DNA from: JABDMH01 sp964428345
GTDB lineage: Bacteria > Bacteroidota > Bacteroidia > Chitinophagales > Saprospiraceae
Assembly: GCA_964428345.1 (NCBI GenBank)
Contig: CAYRYD010000029.1
Span: forward strand, 8,950-72,949
DNA length: 64,000 nucleotides
Direction: 5' to 3'
The notes under the pieces were generated by a model. The model did no database searches and was not told the DNA's origin. It saw only the letters and a program-made list of their open reading frames with translations. Each line of letters opens with the position of its first letter. Position 1 is the first letter of the stretch. A program made the position numbers and the translations under genes. Of this stretch, positions 9,491 to 16,690 are shown in pieces.

Positions 9491-10000
9491 CTATTGAAAC
9501 GCTCCCCTCTCATTAATTTTGACCCTCATTCGCTGGTCACCCTTTTCAAGCAAGAGTTTGTAAACCTTGGTGATGGTACCTTCGTTGTGGTAGTTTACCA
9601 CGTACGCATCTTTTGTTATGGCCCATTTCGGATAGCGCAGAGATACTTCTTCTCTTATTGCTTTTGGTAAAGCAATGTTCTTAAATCTTTCCACGGTTCG
9701 TAAAATAGTACCGTCCTGATCATAAGCAGCCAGGATCTTTCCTTCCGGAATGTAAAACGAGACAAAGTACTTGTCATTTACTTCTTCGTAAAAATCGGCA
9801 CTTTTGATTTCATAAGCCGCTGCATACCTTTCCAGCATATTAACGGGCTGTGCTTCGACTTCTCTTGTGTCAACTGCATTGAGGTATTTATAATTGGCGG
9901 CTGTTACCACAACCTCCGGCAAATCCTTTTGTGCAAAGGTCTGTATAGTGGCTGCCAAGACGAGCGCACTGATCCACACGATAAATTTTGAAGCTTTCAT
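9491..10000 (-). CDS. Small periplasmic PepSY-like protein
   Basis: A 169-residue protein with a signal peptide (residues about 1-23, ending QTFAQ). The mature part has two successive segments of similar pattern: YEIKSADFYEEVNDKYFVSF followed by a tyrosine-rich strand and KILAAYDQDGTILRTVERF, then LRYPKWAITKDAYVVNYHNE. This alternation of helix and strands is typical of PepSY-like (beta-lactamase-inhibitor-fold) proteins of Bacteroidota. Such genes are often misannotated as nicotinate-nucleotide adenylyltransferase in databases; no nucleotidyltransferase motif is visible here. The function is unknown. It is followed by a strong terminator and appears to be a single-gene transcript. Confidence 0.78.
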   Translation of the reverse strand: MKASKFIVWISALVLAATIQTFAQKDLPEVVVTAANYKYLNAVDTREVEAQPVNMLERYAAAYEIKSADFYEEVNDKYFVSFYIPEGKILAAYDQDGTILRTVERFKNIALPKAIREEVSLRYPKWAITKDAYVVNYHNEGTITKVYKLLLEKGDQRMRVKINERGAFQ

Positions 10001-10380
10001 GTGATTAAATTTTCAGATTACCAAATAGATATTAAAAATCAGTCCAAAATTGGTGATTTGCATTGGGAAAAGAAATGATGGTGATTATGGCCATCCATGA
10101 TCATCCTCATGGTGGTATCTGCCAACCGATCCTTGTTTCCATCCATCCAAATCATGCCTCTCGTAAAGGTTGCTGAGGTGGCAGAGTGGTGACCAGGGAT
10201 GACAATAGCATCGTCACAGATGGTCAGCAAGAACCACCTCAGGGAGGTGGAAGGCATTTCTTCAAAGTATTTTTAGAGGTCTGCATTGAATTTAGGGCAT
10301 AACCATCCATTCATCAATGTATTCCTCTTTGCAGAGACCACTGGAATCAGAGATTGGAGAGAGGAATGTTTTAGACGATT
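10001..10380. other. Intergenic region, 380 bases
   Basis: No supportable gene. The longest minus-strand frame (10039-10257, 72 codons) is rich in Met and His, has no recognisable motif and lies where the promoter of the 9491-10000 gene should be. A short inverted repeat CCACCT-CAGG-GAGGTGG-like hairpin occurs near 10235-10250. Otherwise nothing is seen. Confidence 0.5.
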
Positions 10381-11274
10381 TTACCTACTAACGTTCGGCC
10401 GTTCATCACTGAGCCAGTATGCCAGAGCAAGTGCCTTTTCTGGTTGTCCTTTACGGATCAAAAGCTTGATTTCATGATGGATTAAATCAGGGTTTTCGGC
10501 AAGGGTTTCAAAGTGTGTATATTGTGCTTTTGTCGCCTGAATGTCTTCCATTTCCGGCAACCGGGTAAGGCTTCCGAGTACTCCCAGATCATTGGCACTG
10601 AGAATGTCACTTTTCCGGACATGAGCCGGCAATTGGTCAATGCCGATAGCGAGGGATGCTCCCGGTTTTGGGACTTCAAATAGAGCGTCAGCGAAAGCCC
10701 GGCAGTACCAGTTGCCCCCCATCCGTCCTACCAGATCGATCTTCGTGGTATCCAGTTGTCCGTTTTCGTCCAGAAATTTCTCCTGAACATGGATCAACAG
10801 AACCCGGCAGATGATCAGATTGCCTGAAGCTCCTTCTCCACCCAAAGGTACCACCTGTTCGACCATACATTCCATGGCCACCGGCGCTTCCCTCACCAGA
10901 GGAGGTTTTATTTTCTGGCAGGGTTCCATCGAAAGGCCGGCCTTGATAAATTCATTGACCCCTCTCGGGTAGGTATTGCTGCTCAGCGACATCGGTCGGA
11001 TGATATCATAGCTGACCAGGTTGATGCATACCTCTGGTACTTCCAGTACGTTCAGGTGGGTGTGTTTGAGGCTGCCATCCCTGCTGCGTGATGGAGAAAA
11101 GACGGCAATGGGAGGATTGGTACTGAACAGATTAAAAAAACTGAATGGACTTAGATTGACCCGGCCGGCCTTGTCTATGGTGCTGGCAAAGGCTATCGGT
11201 CTCGGAGCAACAGCAGAAAGCATCAGGTGGTGCCTTTCCCGGCTGGTAAGTTCATCTAGAATATAGGTTTTCAC
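10381..11274 (-). CDS. Flavin reductase-like (FMN-binding split-barrel) protein
   Basis: A 297-residue protein starting at a GTG. Residues about 10-200 form a flavin reductase-like split barrel, with SAVAPRPIAFASTIDKAGRVN, NLSPFSFFNLFSTNPPI and SRSRDGSLKHTHLN, the last probably contacting FMN phosphate. The C-terminal 90 residues are helical and found in the Bacteroidota form of this family. From general knowledge such genes often accompany homogentisate dioxygenase and fumarylacetoacetase genes in this phylum; here fahA and hmgA lie on the same strand but 7.4 kb upstream, separated by the N-ATPase operon. The reaction is not established; it may recycle reduced flavin or act on an aromatic intermediate. 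Confidence 0.85.
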   Translation of the reverse strand: MKTYILDELTSRERHHLMLSAVAPRPIAFASTIDKAGRVNLSPFSFFNLFSTNPPIAVFSPSRSRDGSLKHTHLNVLEVPEVCINLVSYDIIRPMSLSSNTYPRGVNEFIKAGLSMEPCQKIKPPLVREAPVAMECMVEQVVPLGGEGASGNLIICRVLLIHVQEKFLDENGQLDTTKIDLVGRMGGNWYCRAFADALFEVPKPGASLAIGIDQLPAHVRKSDILSANDLGVLGSLTRLPEMEDIQATKAQYTHFETLAENPDLIHHEIKLLIRKGQPEKALALAYWLSDERPNVSR

Positions 11275-11310
11275 CCGGTATTATTTAAATTCGAAAATGA
11301 TCATAGAATC

Positions 11311-11352
11311 CACTCTTCACGCCCACACTCACACTCACATTCGCATTCACAC
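11311..11352. repeat. Degenerate hexamer tandem repeat at the atpG end
   Basis: Seven consecutive 6-base units on the plus strand: CACTCT, TCACGC, CCACAC, TCACAC, TCACAT, TCGCAT, TCACAC. The last unit covers the atpG stop codon, so the repeat marks the exact boundary between the N-ATPase operon and the flavin reductase-like gene. Confidence 0.7.
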
Positions 11353-12228
11353 CCGATGCTGCAATGCCTCGAATCCGGATATCAAGTCAAAAAGTTCCTC
11401 GTCAATAGAATCCTGACGTAACCGGTTGAATTGATGCCGGAGTTCAACAAGCAATTCGTCGATGTTTTTTTCAGCATGTTGCATGGCTTGCAGGCGACTG
11501 GAGTTCTCAGCCGCCAGAGATTCGACACAAGCCCTGAAAAGGGAGACGAAGAGATATTCGCTGACCAATGTCGTTAATGTAGGTTTGATTTTACCTGCAA
11601 CCTGCGGTATGTTTCTTGTAGGCCATTCAATATTGACCAAAGACTGCCGCCATTTCTCATCTAAAGGCAAAAGGCGTTGACTCACTTGTTCATAAATATC
11701 CAGTAAACCCGGACGATTGTAAAAAATATAAAATTCTATGGGCACATCGTCTTTCCGGTCCTGTTCATTCTCCATCAGGATTTCACCAATGAGAGGAGTG
11801 ACAGCGTTTACTGAGTTGGGAAGAATAAACAACTTCGAAGTGTCCAATCCCGCATCGTTTAAGCTCAATTGAATGCGTTCGCCAACAGTCCAGATGTCTT
11901 TCCTCCCCTCCAAGGTATATAACATTTTGTTTACAAAATCCGCAAGCCGGTCATTAAACTGGCCAACCATGCCGATATCGGATCCAATGACTACCGCTCT
12001 GATTATTTTGTCATCGCTTTGAACTTGTCCAGGAATATCGTATTTCACCTGTCTGAAATATGCGGCAAACCCCAATTCGACCGCACGATAGTAGTCGCCC
12101 AGGGAGTGTACGGCCATTTCAAACTGATGAATATTGGCAGCAGCAATGGCTTTCATAGTTCGCACCACCATTCTGATCTCACCCGCTCCTTCCAATTTTC
12201 TTTGTAATCGATCAATTGAATCAATCAT
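11347..12228 (-). CDS. atpG: N-ATPase (Na+-type F-ATPase) gamma subunit
   Basis: A 293-residue rotor shaft subunit. The N-terminal helix (IDRLQRKLEGAGEIRMVVRT then MKAIAAANI) and the C-terminal helix (ESLAAENSSRLQAMQHAEKN then IDELL) form the coiled coil that turns inside the alpha/beta ring. The central region has the Rossmann-like segment AVVIGSDIGMVGQFNDRL, matching the SDRGLCG region of ordinary gamma subunits, and is divergent as in N-ATPases. It is the last gene of the atpDCQRBEFAG operon and starts 5 bases after the end of the alpha reading frame. Its stop lies within a hexamer repeat. The gene appears intact. Confidence 0.93.
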   Translation of the reverse strand: MIDSIDRLQRKLEGAGEIRMVVRTMKAIAAANIHQFEMAVHSLGDYYRAVELGFAAYFRQVKYDIPGQVQSDDKIIRAVVIGSDIGMVGQFNDRLADFVNKMLYTLEGRKDIWTVGERIQLSLNDAGLDTSKLFILPNSVNAVTPLIGEILMENEQDRKDDVPIEFYIFYNRPGLLDIYEQVSQRLLPLDEKWRQSLVNIEWPTRNIPQVAGKIKPTLTTLVSEYLFVSLFRACVESLAAENSSRLQAMQHAEKNIDELLVELRHQFNRLRQDSIDEELFDLISGFEALQHRV

Positions 12229-12233
12229 GACTT

Positions 12234-13778
12234 TTAATCTTCAGGTGCTTCAGGAAGTAATTCATGCAAGCGGAGTTCATTTTCTGCAATTCTTAAGATG
12301 GTTTCTTTATCATCATTACTAAATCCAGCATCGGAGAGGAGCCGGTCAACGACTTCTGTCGGAATCTTGTCAGTGGCTCGCCGGATAATGGTTTCTACCC
12401 AGGGTATGAGGTCCAGGGGTATGTGGTCTAAGTATCCTTTTTTTAATACCAGGAGCAAGGTAATTTGTTCAGATACTGATATAGGATCCGATTCTGTTTG
12501 TATCAGGCAGGCGCGGATTCTCTTTCCGTGTTCGATTATTCTACGGGTATTTTCCTCGAGTCTTATTCCGAATCTTGCAAAAGATTCCAGTTCTTCAAAC
12601 TGACTTTATTCCAATTTCAGATCTCCGGCTATCGATCGGTATACCGGTAACTGCGCTTTGCCACCCACACGTGACACGGATTTGCCAATATCGATGGCGG
12701 GCAGAATTCCCAACTCGAATAACTTGGGAGAGACATAGAGCTGACCATCGGTAATAGAAATTAAATTGGTCGGGATATATGCGGAAATATTCTGGGCTTC
12801 TGTCTCAATAACCGGGAAGGCAGTCAGCGATCCTCCCTTCAGCTCTTCCCTGAGATGGGTAGAACGCTCGAGAAGTCTGGAATGTATGTAAAAAATATCA
12901 CCAGGGAATGCCTCACGACCCGGGGGTCTTTTCAATAGAAGTGACAGTTCGCGATAGGCACGTGCATGTTGGGTAAGATCGTCGTAAACAATCAGAACAT
13001 CCCTGCCCTGTTCCATAAAGTATTCGGCCATGCTGGTTGCCGCATAGGGAGCTATGTATTTTAGCCCTGGTGCATTATCACCTTCAGTAACCACGACAAT
13101 GGTATATTCCATCGCTCCCCTGTCGTTCAAGCGCTCAATGACCTTTGCTACTGAAGAAGCTCTCTGTCCAATAGCGCAATAAACACAAATTACATTTTTA
13201 TCTTTCTGATTAAGAATGGTGTCAATAGCGATCGCTGATTTTCCGGTCTGGCGGTCTCCCAGTATTAGTTCACGCTGACCTCGTCCAATTGGAATTAACG
13301 TATCGATGACCTTGATGCCGGTCTGCAATGGTGCAGTGACAGGTGCCCGGTCAACTATTTCTGTAGCCGGGCGCTCGATCGGCCAGCGATTTGTGGAAGA
13401 AATAGCCTGTTTCCCGTCTAAGGGTTCTCCCAACGGATTAACAACGCGACCTATCAATTCTTCACCAACGGGAACATCCATGACCCGACCGGTTCTTTCT
13501 ACTTCATCACCAGCATTTAATCCGGTATTTTCACCCAAAAGAATCACGCCTATTTCCTCCTCATCCAAATTGAACGCAATGCCATACAAATCGCCGGAAA
13601 ATTTTAAAAGCTCTTCAGAGCCGACACCCGGCAAACCGGAGATCTTTACTGTTCCTGTCGAAACGCTCATGATTACTCCAAACTCCCTTGGGACGATTTT
13701 GTGAACATAATCATCCCTTATCCTGCTCAATTCTTCAAAAGCATGTTCAACAGAATTGTTTAGACTATACTTAGACAT
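12234..13778 (-). pseudogene. atpA: N-ATPase alpha subunit with in-frame TAA
   Basis: The gene gives 390 residues up to a TAA at 12606-12608, then continues in the same frame for 123 more codons to the proper end, for 513 sense codons in total, which is the normal alpha length. The first part has the P-loop GDRQTGKS (174-181) and the arginine of SVSRVGGKAQ (Arg370). The part after the TAA begins SQFEELESFARFGIRL and continues through TRRIIEHGKRI and LLLVLKKGYLD, which is the C-terminal helical domain. Relatives have a tyrosine or similar at the stop position (LKLxYxQFxELE), so TAT or TAC to TAA by one substitution is the simplest explanation. No good start codon follows the TAA until 12458. 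It may be a recent nonsense mutation, a sequencing error, or readthrough. Confidence 0.9.
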
Positions 13779-13781
13779 AGT

Positions 13782-14591
13782 TTACACTTCTGATTGTTTA
13801 TTTTCCTTCCTTTGATCTTCATTCCCAATATCTGACTTGACCCTGACCGTGTTTGTAATGACTTTTTTTATTGAGTCGAGATATTCTGAAATACTCCATG
13901 CCAGTTTATAACCATTTGTATTTAACTCGATGCCGCCTATCAATTTGGAATCAGTCCTGAACGTAAACTGCAGGCTACCATCCAGCATTTCTGTTAATGT
14001 TTTCTCAATTTCCTGCTTTTGCGACTGATTTAGTTTAAAAGTACTTTGAATTAAAATCGGATCTGTTGACGCTGAGAAAGAAGTAGATAACTGGTCTTTC
14101 TCAATCTTGCCTAAATTCTTTAAACGATGAACGAAAACATTGACGATCCGTTGTTCAAGTTCTTCATCAGCCAGTTCTTTTAGTATTTTCCGGGCAATAG
14201 CAAAAACTTCGTCCTGCGTTTTTCTTATAATGGTAAGACTGATATTATCCTGTTCCTCTCTCAATGACTTTTTAAGCCTTGCCCTGAAGGCATCCGATTC
14301 GCTGCGTACTTCTTCCAGCAGATCCTGACGCCTGGTTTTGATTTCATTCATGACTTTGTCCCAAAGTTCATTTTGTTGTTCTTCAAAATCGATATTCTTT
14401 TTATGGAATTCATCCCGCTCAGTTTCTGCCTCTGTTTTTATGGATTCTGCCTCTTGTATTTTGGCGGTAATCTGCTTTTCTCTTTCATCAATCGCCTTCA
14501 ATATGGGCTGATAGAGAAAGCGCTTCAGCAACCATACCAGGATTAAGAAGTTGACAAACTGTGCAACAACAGTAAACCAGTCGAAAACCAT
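13782..14591 (-). CDS. atpF: N-ATPase b subunit with delta-like C-terminal domain
   Basis: A 269-residue stator subunit. One membrane helix lies at residues 5-25 (TVVAQFVNFLILVWLLKRFL), then YQPILKAIDEREKQI, followed by a long charged coiled coil to about 165. From about 185 the sequence changes to a compact domain (LNQSQKQEIEKTLTEMLDGS, then FRTDSKLIGGIELNTNGYK) that resembles the C-terminal domain of the F-type delta subunit. This b-delta arrangement fits N-ATPases, whose operon has no separate atpH gene, and none is present here. It ends 3 bases before atpA. Function inferred from family and context. Confidence 0.92.
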   Translation of the reverse strand: MVFDWFTVVAQFVNFLILVWLLKRFLYQPILKAIDEREKQITAKIQEAESIKTEAETERDEFHKKNIDFEEQQNELWDKVMNEIKTRRQDLLEEVRSESDAFRARLKKSLREEQDNISLTIIRKTQDEVFAIARKILKELADEELEQRIVNVFVHRLKNLGKIEKDQLSTSFSASTDPILIQSTFKLNQSQKQEIEKTLTEMLDGSLQFTFRTDSKLIGGIELNTNGYKLAWSISEYLDSIKKVITNTVRVKSDIGNEDQRKENKQSEV

Positions 14592-14600
14592 TTTTTTTAC

Positions 14601-14870
14601 TTAACTCGTCAGGAAATGATTCCAGAAGGGATTGGCAAAAATCAGTATCATCGCAACAACAAAGCAATATATTGCTGTGGATTCAATCATGGCCAATCCG
14701 ACAAACAGGGTACGGGTAATCGTAGGAGCCATGTCCGGCTGCTGTGCCAGGGATTGCAAGGCGCTAATAACTGCCCGGCCTTCGGCTACCGCAGGGAGCA
14801 TGCATCCGATCGTGGTTGTAAAGCCTACGGTGATGATGGAAGTTACGGCTATGATGGTAGTACTATCCAT
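14601..14870 (-). CDS. atpE: N-ATPase c subunit with sodium-binding signature
   Basis: An 89-residue proteolipid with two membrane helices joined by a polar loop (QQPDMA). Helix 1 contains PAVAEG with Glu30 at the position of Gln32 in the Ilyobacter sodium c subunit. Helix 2 contains MIESTAIY, giving Glu63, Ser64, Thr65 and Tyr68, which match the Na+ ligand set ES-T-Y. Two carboxylates plus the ligand set are typical of N-ATPase c subunits. It therefore probably builds a Na+-binding ring, though H+ use cannot be excluded from sequence alone. The gene lies between atpB and atpF, as expected. Confidence 0.95.
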   Translation of the reverse strand: MDSTTIIAVTSIITVGFTTTIGCMLPAVAEGRAVISALQSLAQQPDMAPTITRTLFVGLAMIESTAIYCFVVAMILIFANPFWNHFLTS

Positions 14871-14909
14871 AATTAAAAATGTTTTAGCTGAATTGATTGA
14901 TATTTATTA

Positions 14910-15602
14910 TCATTTAGATGGTTTAATTTCTTTATTCTGGATAACTGTTGAGGCAGACGCAATATAAACCGTAGCCAATATGCTGAAAATATATGCCTGA
15001 ACCATACCTGTCAGTAATCCGATGATATTCATGAAAATGGGGAAGATAAAAGGAATGATGCTCAGGCTGATCGCTACTATCATGGTAGTGCTCATGATGT
15101 TGCCGAAGAGTCTGACGGCCAATGCAATGGTTCGGGATATTTCACTGATTAAATTGAAAGGCAACATTAAGACAGTGGGCTGTAAATATGATTTAAGATA
15201 GGCAATTAATCCGCCTTTTGAAATTCCATAAAATGGTACAGCAAACAAAACTGCAAAAGCAAGGGCAGCTGTAGTCGAAAGCGATCCGGTAGGCGCTTTA
15301 TATCCCGGAAAGATTGTGCAAAGATTGGCAGTAGCGATGAAAATGAACAGAGTGCCGAGAAAACCGATGTATTTCTCCGCATCCTTTAAACCAATTTCGT
15401 CAATTTGATTATTAATCTCCTTAATTAATATTTCCAGCAAACATTGCCATTGAGAAATATATATGTCCGTTCGAAGCCTGCGGGTGACCAACCTCGATAT
15501 AACTACGAGTAGCAACATGATGATCCATGTCCAAACGATGGTGGCGTTTATGGTGACAAAGCCAAGTTGCCAAAAAATTGTTTCGTCCGGGCTAAGTTCC
15601 AT
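14910..15602 (-). CDS. atpB: N-ATPase a subunit
   Basis: A 230-residue membrane protein that forms the ion half-channels next to the c ring. The start is taken at the ATG at 15602 (MELSPDETIFWQLGFVTINA), which matches N-ATPase a subunits; a longer frame from 15656 lies inside atpR and adds 18 unlike residues. Five or six membrane helices are visible. The essential arginine is in VRLFGNIMS (about residue 164), with a second Arg in SRTIALA. The start overlaps the atpR stop by 11 bases, suggesting coupled translation. The end is polar (NKEIKPSK). Intact. Confidence 0.93.
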   Translation of the reverse strand: MELSPDETIFWQLGFVTINATIVWTWIIMLLLVVISRLVTRRLRTDIYISQWQCLLEILIKEINNQIDEIGLKDAEKYIGFLGTLFIFIATANLCTIFPGYKAPTGSLSTTAALAFAVLFAVPFYGISKGGLIAYLKSYLQPTVLMLPFNLISEISRTIALAVRLFGNIMSTTMIVAISLSIIPFIFPIFMNIIGLLTGMVQAYIFSILATVYIASASTVIQNKEIKPSK

Positions 15603-15909
15603 GTTTAGTCTCCACTTCGGTTGTTGAATTATTTTGGTTATTTGATGGCAATACACGAATAGTCAAGAATCGCGCAACAACAAAACCAATCAGACAAATA
15701 AGCAGACTTTTCCAGTTACCACCGGAGACAAAGTAAAACCCTGCCAGGATGATTCCAGTTCTAAGAAGAAAACTTCCGGTGACCCAGAGGAATGGTGACT
15801 TTGCCGTCATGATTTTGCGCGTGGTCATCCAGAGTCCTCCATAAAATACAAACCCAAGAAGAATGCCTGCAAGTAAGATGCTTATTTGGTATAAGTTTTC
15901 ATTCAGCAT
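15592..15909 (-). CDS. atpR: N-ATPase subunit AtpR
   Basis: A 105-residue small membrane protein with three predicted helices: ISILLAGILLGFVFYGGLW, then FLWVTGSFLLRTGIILAGFY, then LLICLIGFVVARFLTI. Conserved Arg residues lie within or near the second and third helices (LLRTG, VARFL), as described for AtpR, which is found in N-ATPase operons and may help assemble the c ring. The start is placed at the ATG at 15909 rather than the TTG at 15948; it overlaps the atpQ stop by 11 bases, repeating the overlap seen at the atpR/atpB junction. The exact role is not established. Confidence 0.88.
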   Translation of the reverse strand: MLNENLYQISILLAGILLGFVFYGGLWMTTRKIMTAKSPFLWVTGSFLLRTGIILAGFYFVSGGNWKSLLICLIGFVVARFLTIRVLPSNNQNNSTTEVETKHGT

Positions 15910-16222
15910 TATTCTGATTTTTATTAATTTCTTTGTTCTCCTTGTCAATCCAGTGCCAGGCTATAATGCATCCGGTTACCAGACCCACAAACAGCAGTGA
16001 TGCTGTCCATGAAAAAGACTGTGTATATTTCTTGTCGAGCCATATACCCAGAGCAGCACCCAATAAAGTGGGAACGACAATGGTCCAGCCCACGATACCA
16101 AACAGACCTAGTCCTGACCAGGAGCTGCGTTTATTCTGACGTATAGATCGTAATTTACGCTTTTCTTTGGCAGCGAGCTGCTGGCTAAAATCAGGTTGAT
16201 CATTCTCATTCCCATTTTTCAT
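15899..16222 (-). CDS. atpQ: N-ATPase subunit AtpQ (AtpZ/AtpI-like)
   Basis: A 107-residue membrane protein with a charged N-terminus (AAKEKRKLRSIRQNKR) and two membrane helices (GLFGIVGWTIVVPTLLGAAL and a second ending GLVTGCIIAWHWIDKE). This is the pattern of the AtpI/AtpZ or F1F0 gene 1 family. In N-ATPase operons the third gene is atpQ, in the order D-C-Q-R-B, as found here. Proposed roles in the family are assembly of the c ring or Mg2+/Ca2+ transport; neither can be tested here. It starts 8 bases after atpC. Confidence 0.88.
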   Translation of the reverse strand: MKNGNENDQPDFSQQLAAKEKRKLRSIRQNKRSSWSGLGLFGIVGWTIVVPTLLGAALGIWLDKKYTQSFSWTASLLFVGLVTGCIIAWHWIDKENKEINKNQNNAE

Positions 16223-16230
16223 TTTGTGAT

Positions 16231-16635
16231 TTAATCTATTTGGAATTTCTCCAGACCATGAATCAAACTATTGCTCATTTTGATCATGACAGTACGGGCA
16301 TTTCGTTCTCTTTCATCCAGATTCAGTATTTCCTTCTCGATCAATTCATGAAGTTTTCCCAGATCGGTACCGCCGAAAGCGTTACGTACCGATACCAGTA
16401 CATTTTTTCCTGATTTGATCATAATGCCTTCATCAACAGCAAGATAAACAATGCCCTTTGTTTCGGTTTCGTATTCAAAAATACCGGGTACCAGAGCCGC
16501 AACGCAATCGAGTCTTTCCGGTAAGAAGCCGTATGAACCCGCACTGGTTTCTACTACAATGCGTTTGACCTTTTCTTCTTCTGAGAATATTTGAAAGGGT
16601 AGCAATATTTTGAGATTCATTACTGATGATTCCAT
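16231..16635 (-). CDS. atpC: N-ATPase epsilon subunit
   Basis: A 134-residue central-stalk subunit. Residues about 6-88 are the beta-sandwich (LKILLPFQIFSEEEKVKRI, then SAGSYGFLPERLDCVAALVP, AVDEGIMIKSGKNVLVSV), with the helical tail from about 92 (LGKLHELIEKEILNLDERE). The start ATG at 16635 is preceded by AAAGG at a usual spacing; an ATG five codons later is an alternative. As in N-ATPases the gene directly follows atpD and precedes atpQ, unlike the standard F-ATPase order. Confidence 0.92.
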   Translation of the reverse strand: MESSVMNLKILLPFQIFSEEEKVKRIVVETSAGSYGFLPERLDCVAALVPGIFEYETETKGIVYLAVDEGIMIKSGKNVLVSVRNAFGGTDLGKLHELIEKEILNLDERERNARTVMIKMSNSLIHGLEKFQID

Positions 16636-16690
16636 ATCGACCTTTTATAACGATTGATCAATAGGCTGATTGAGCTCATAATTCCATGCC

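Noticed and set aside
9491..10000. Nicotinate-nucleotide adenylyltransferase
   Set aside because: Similar proteins carry this label, but no nucleotidyltransferase motif is present and a signal peptide is visible.
10039..10257. 72-codon minus-strand frame rich in Met and His
   Set aside because: No recognisable motif and it lies where the promoter of the next gene is expected.
12298..12603. Plus-strand frame opposite the end of atpA
   Set aside because: The minus strand here encodes the conserved alpha C-terminal domain; the plus frame is a shadow.
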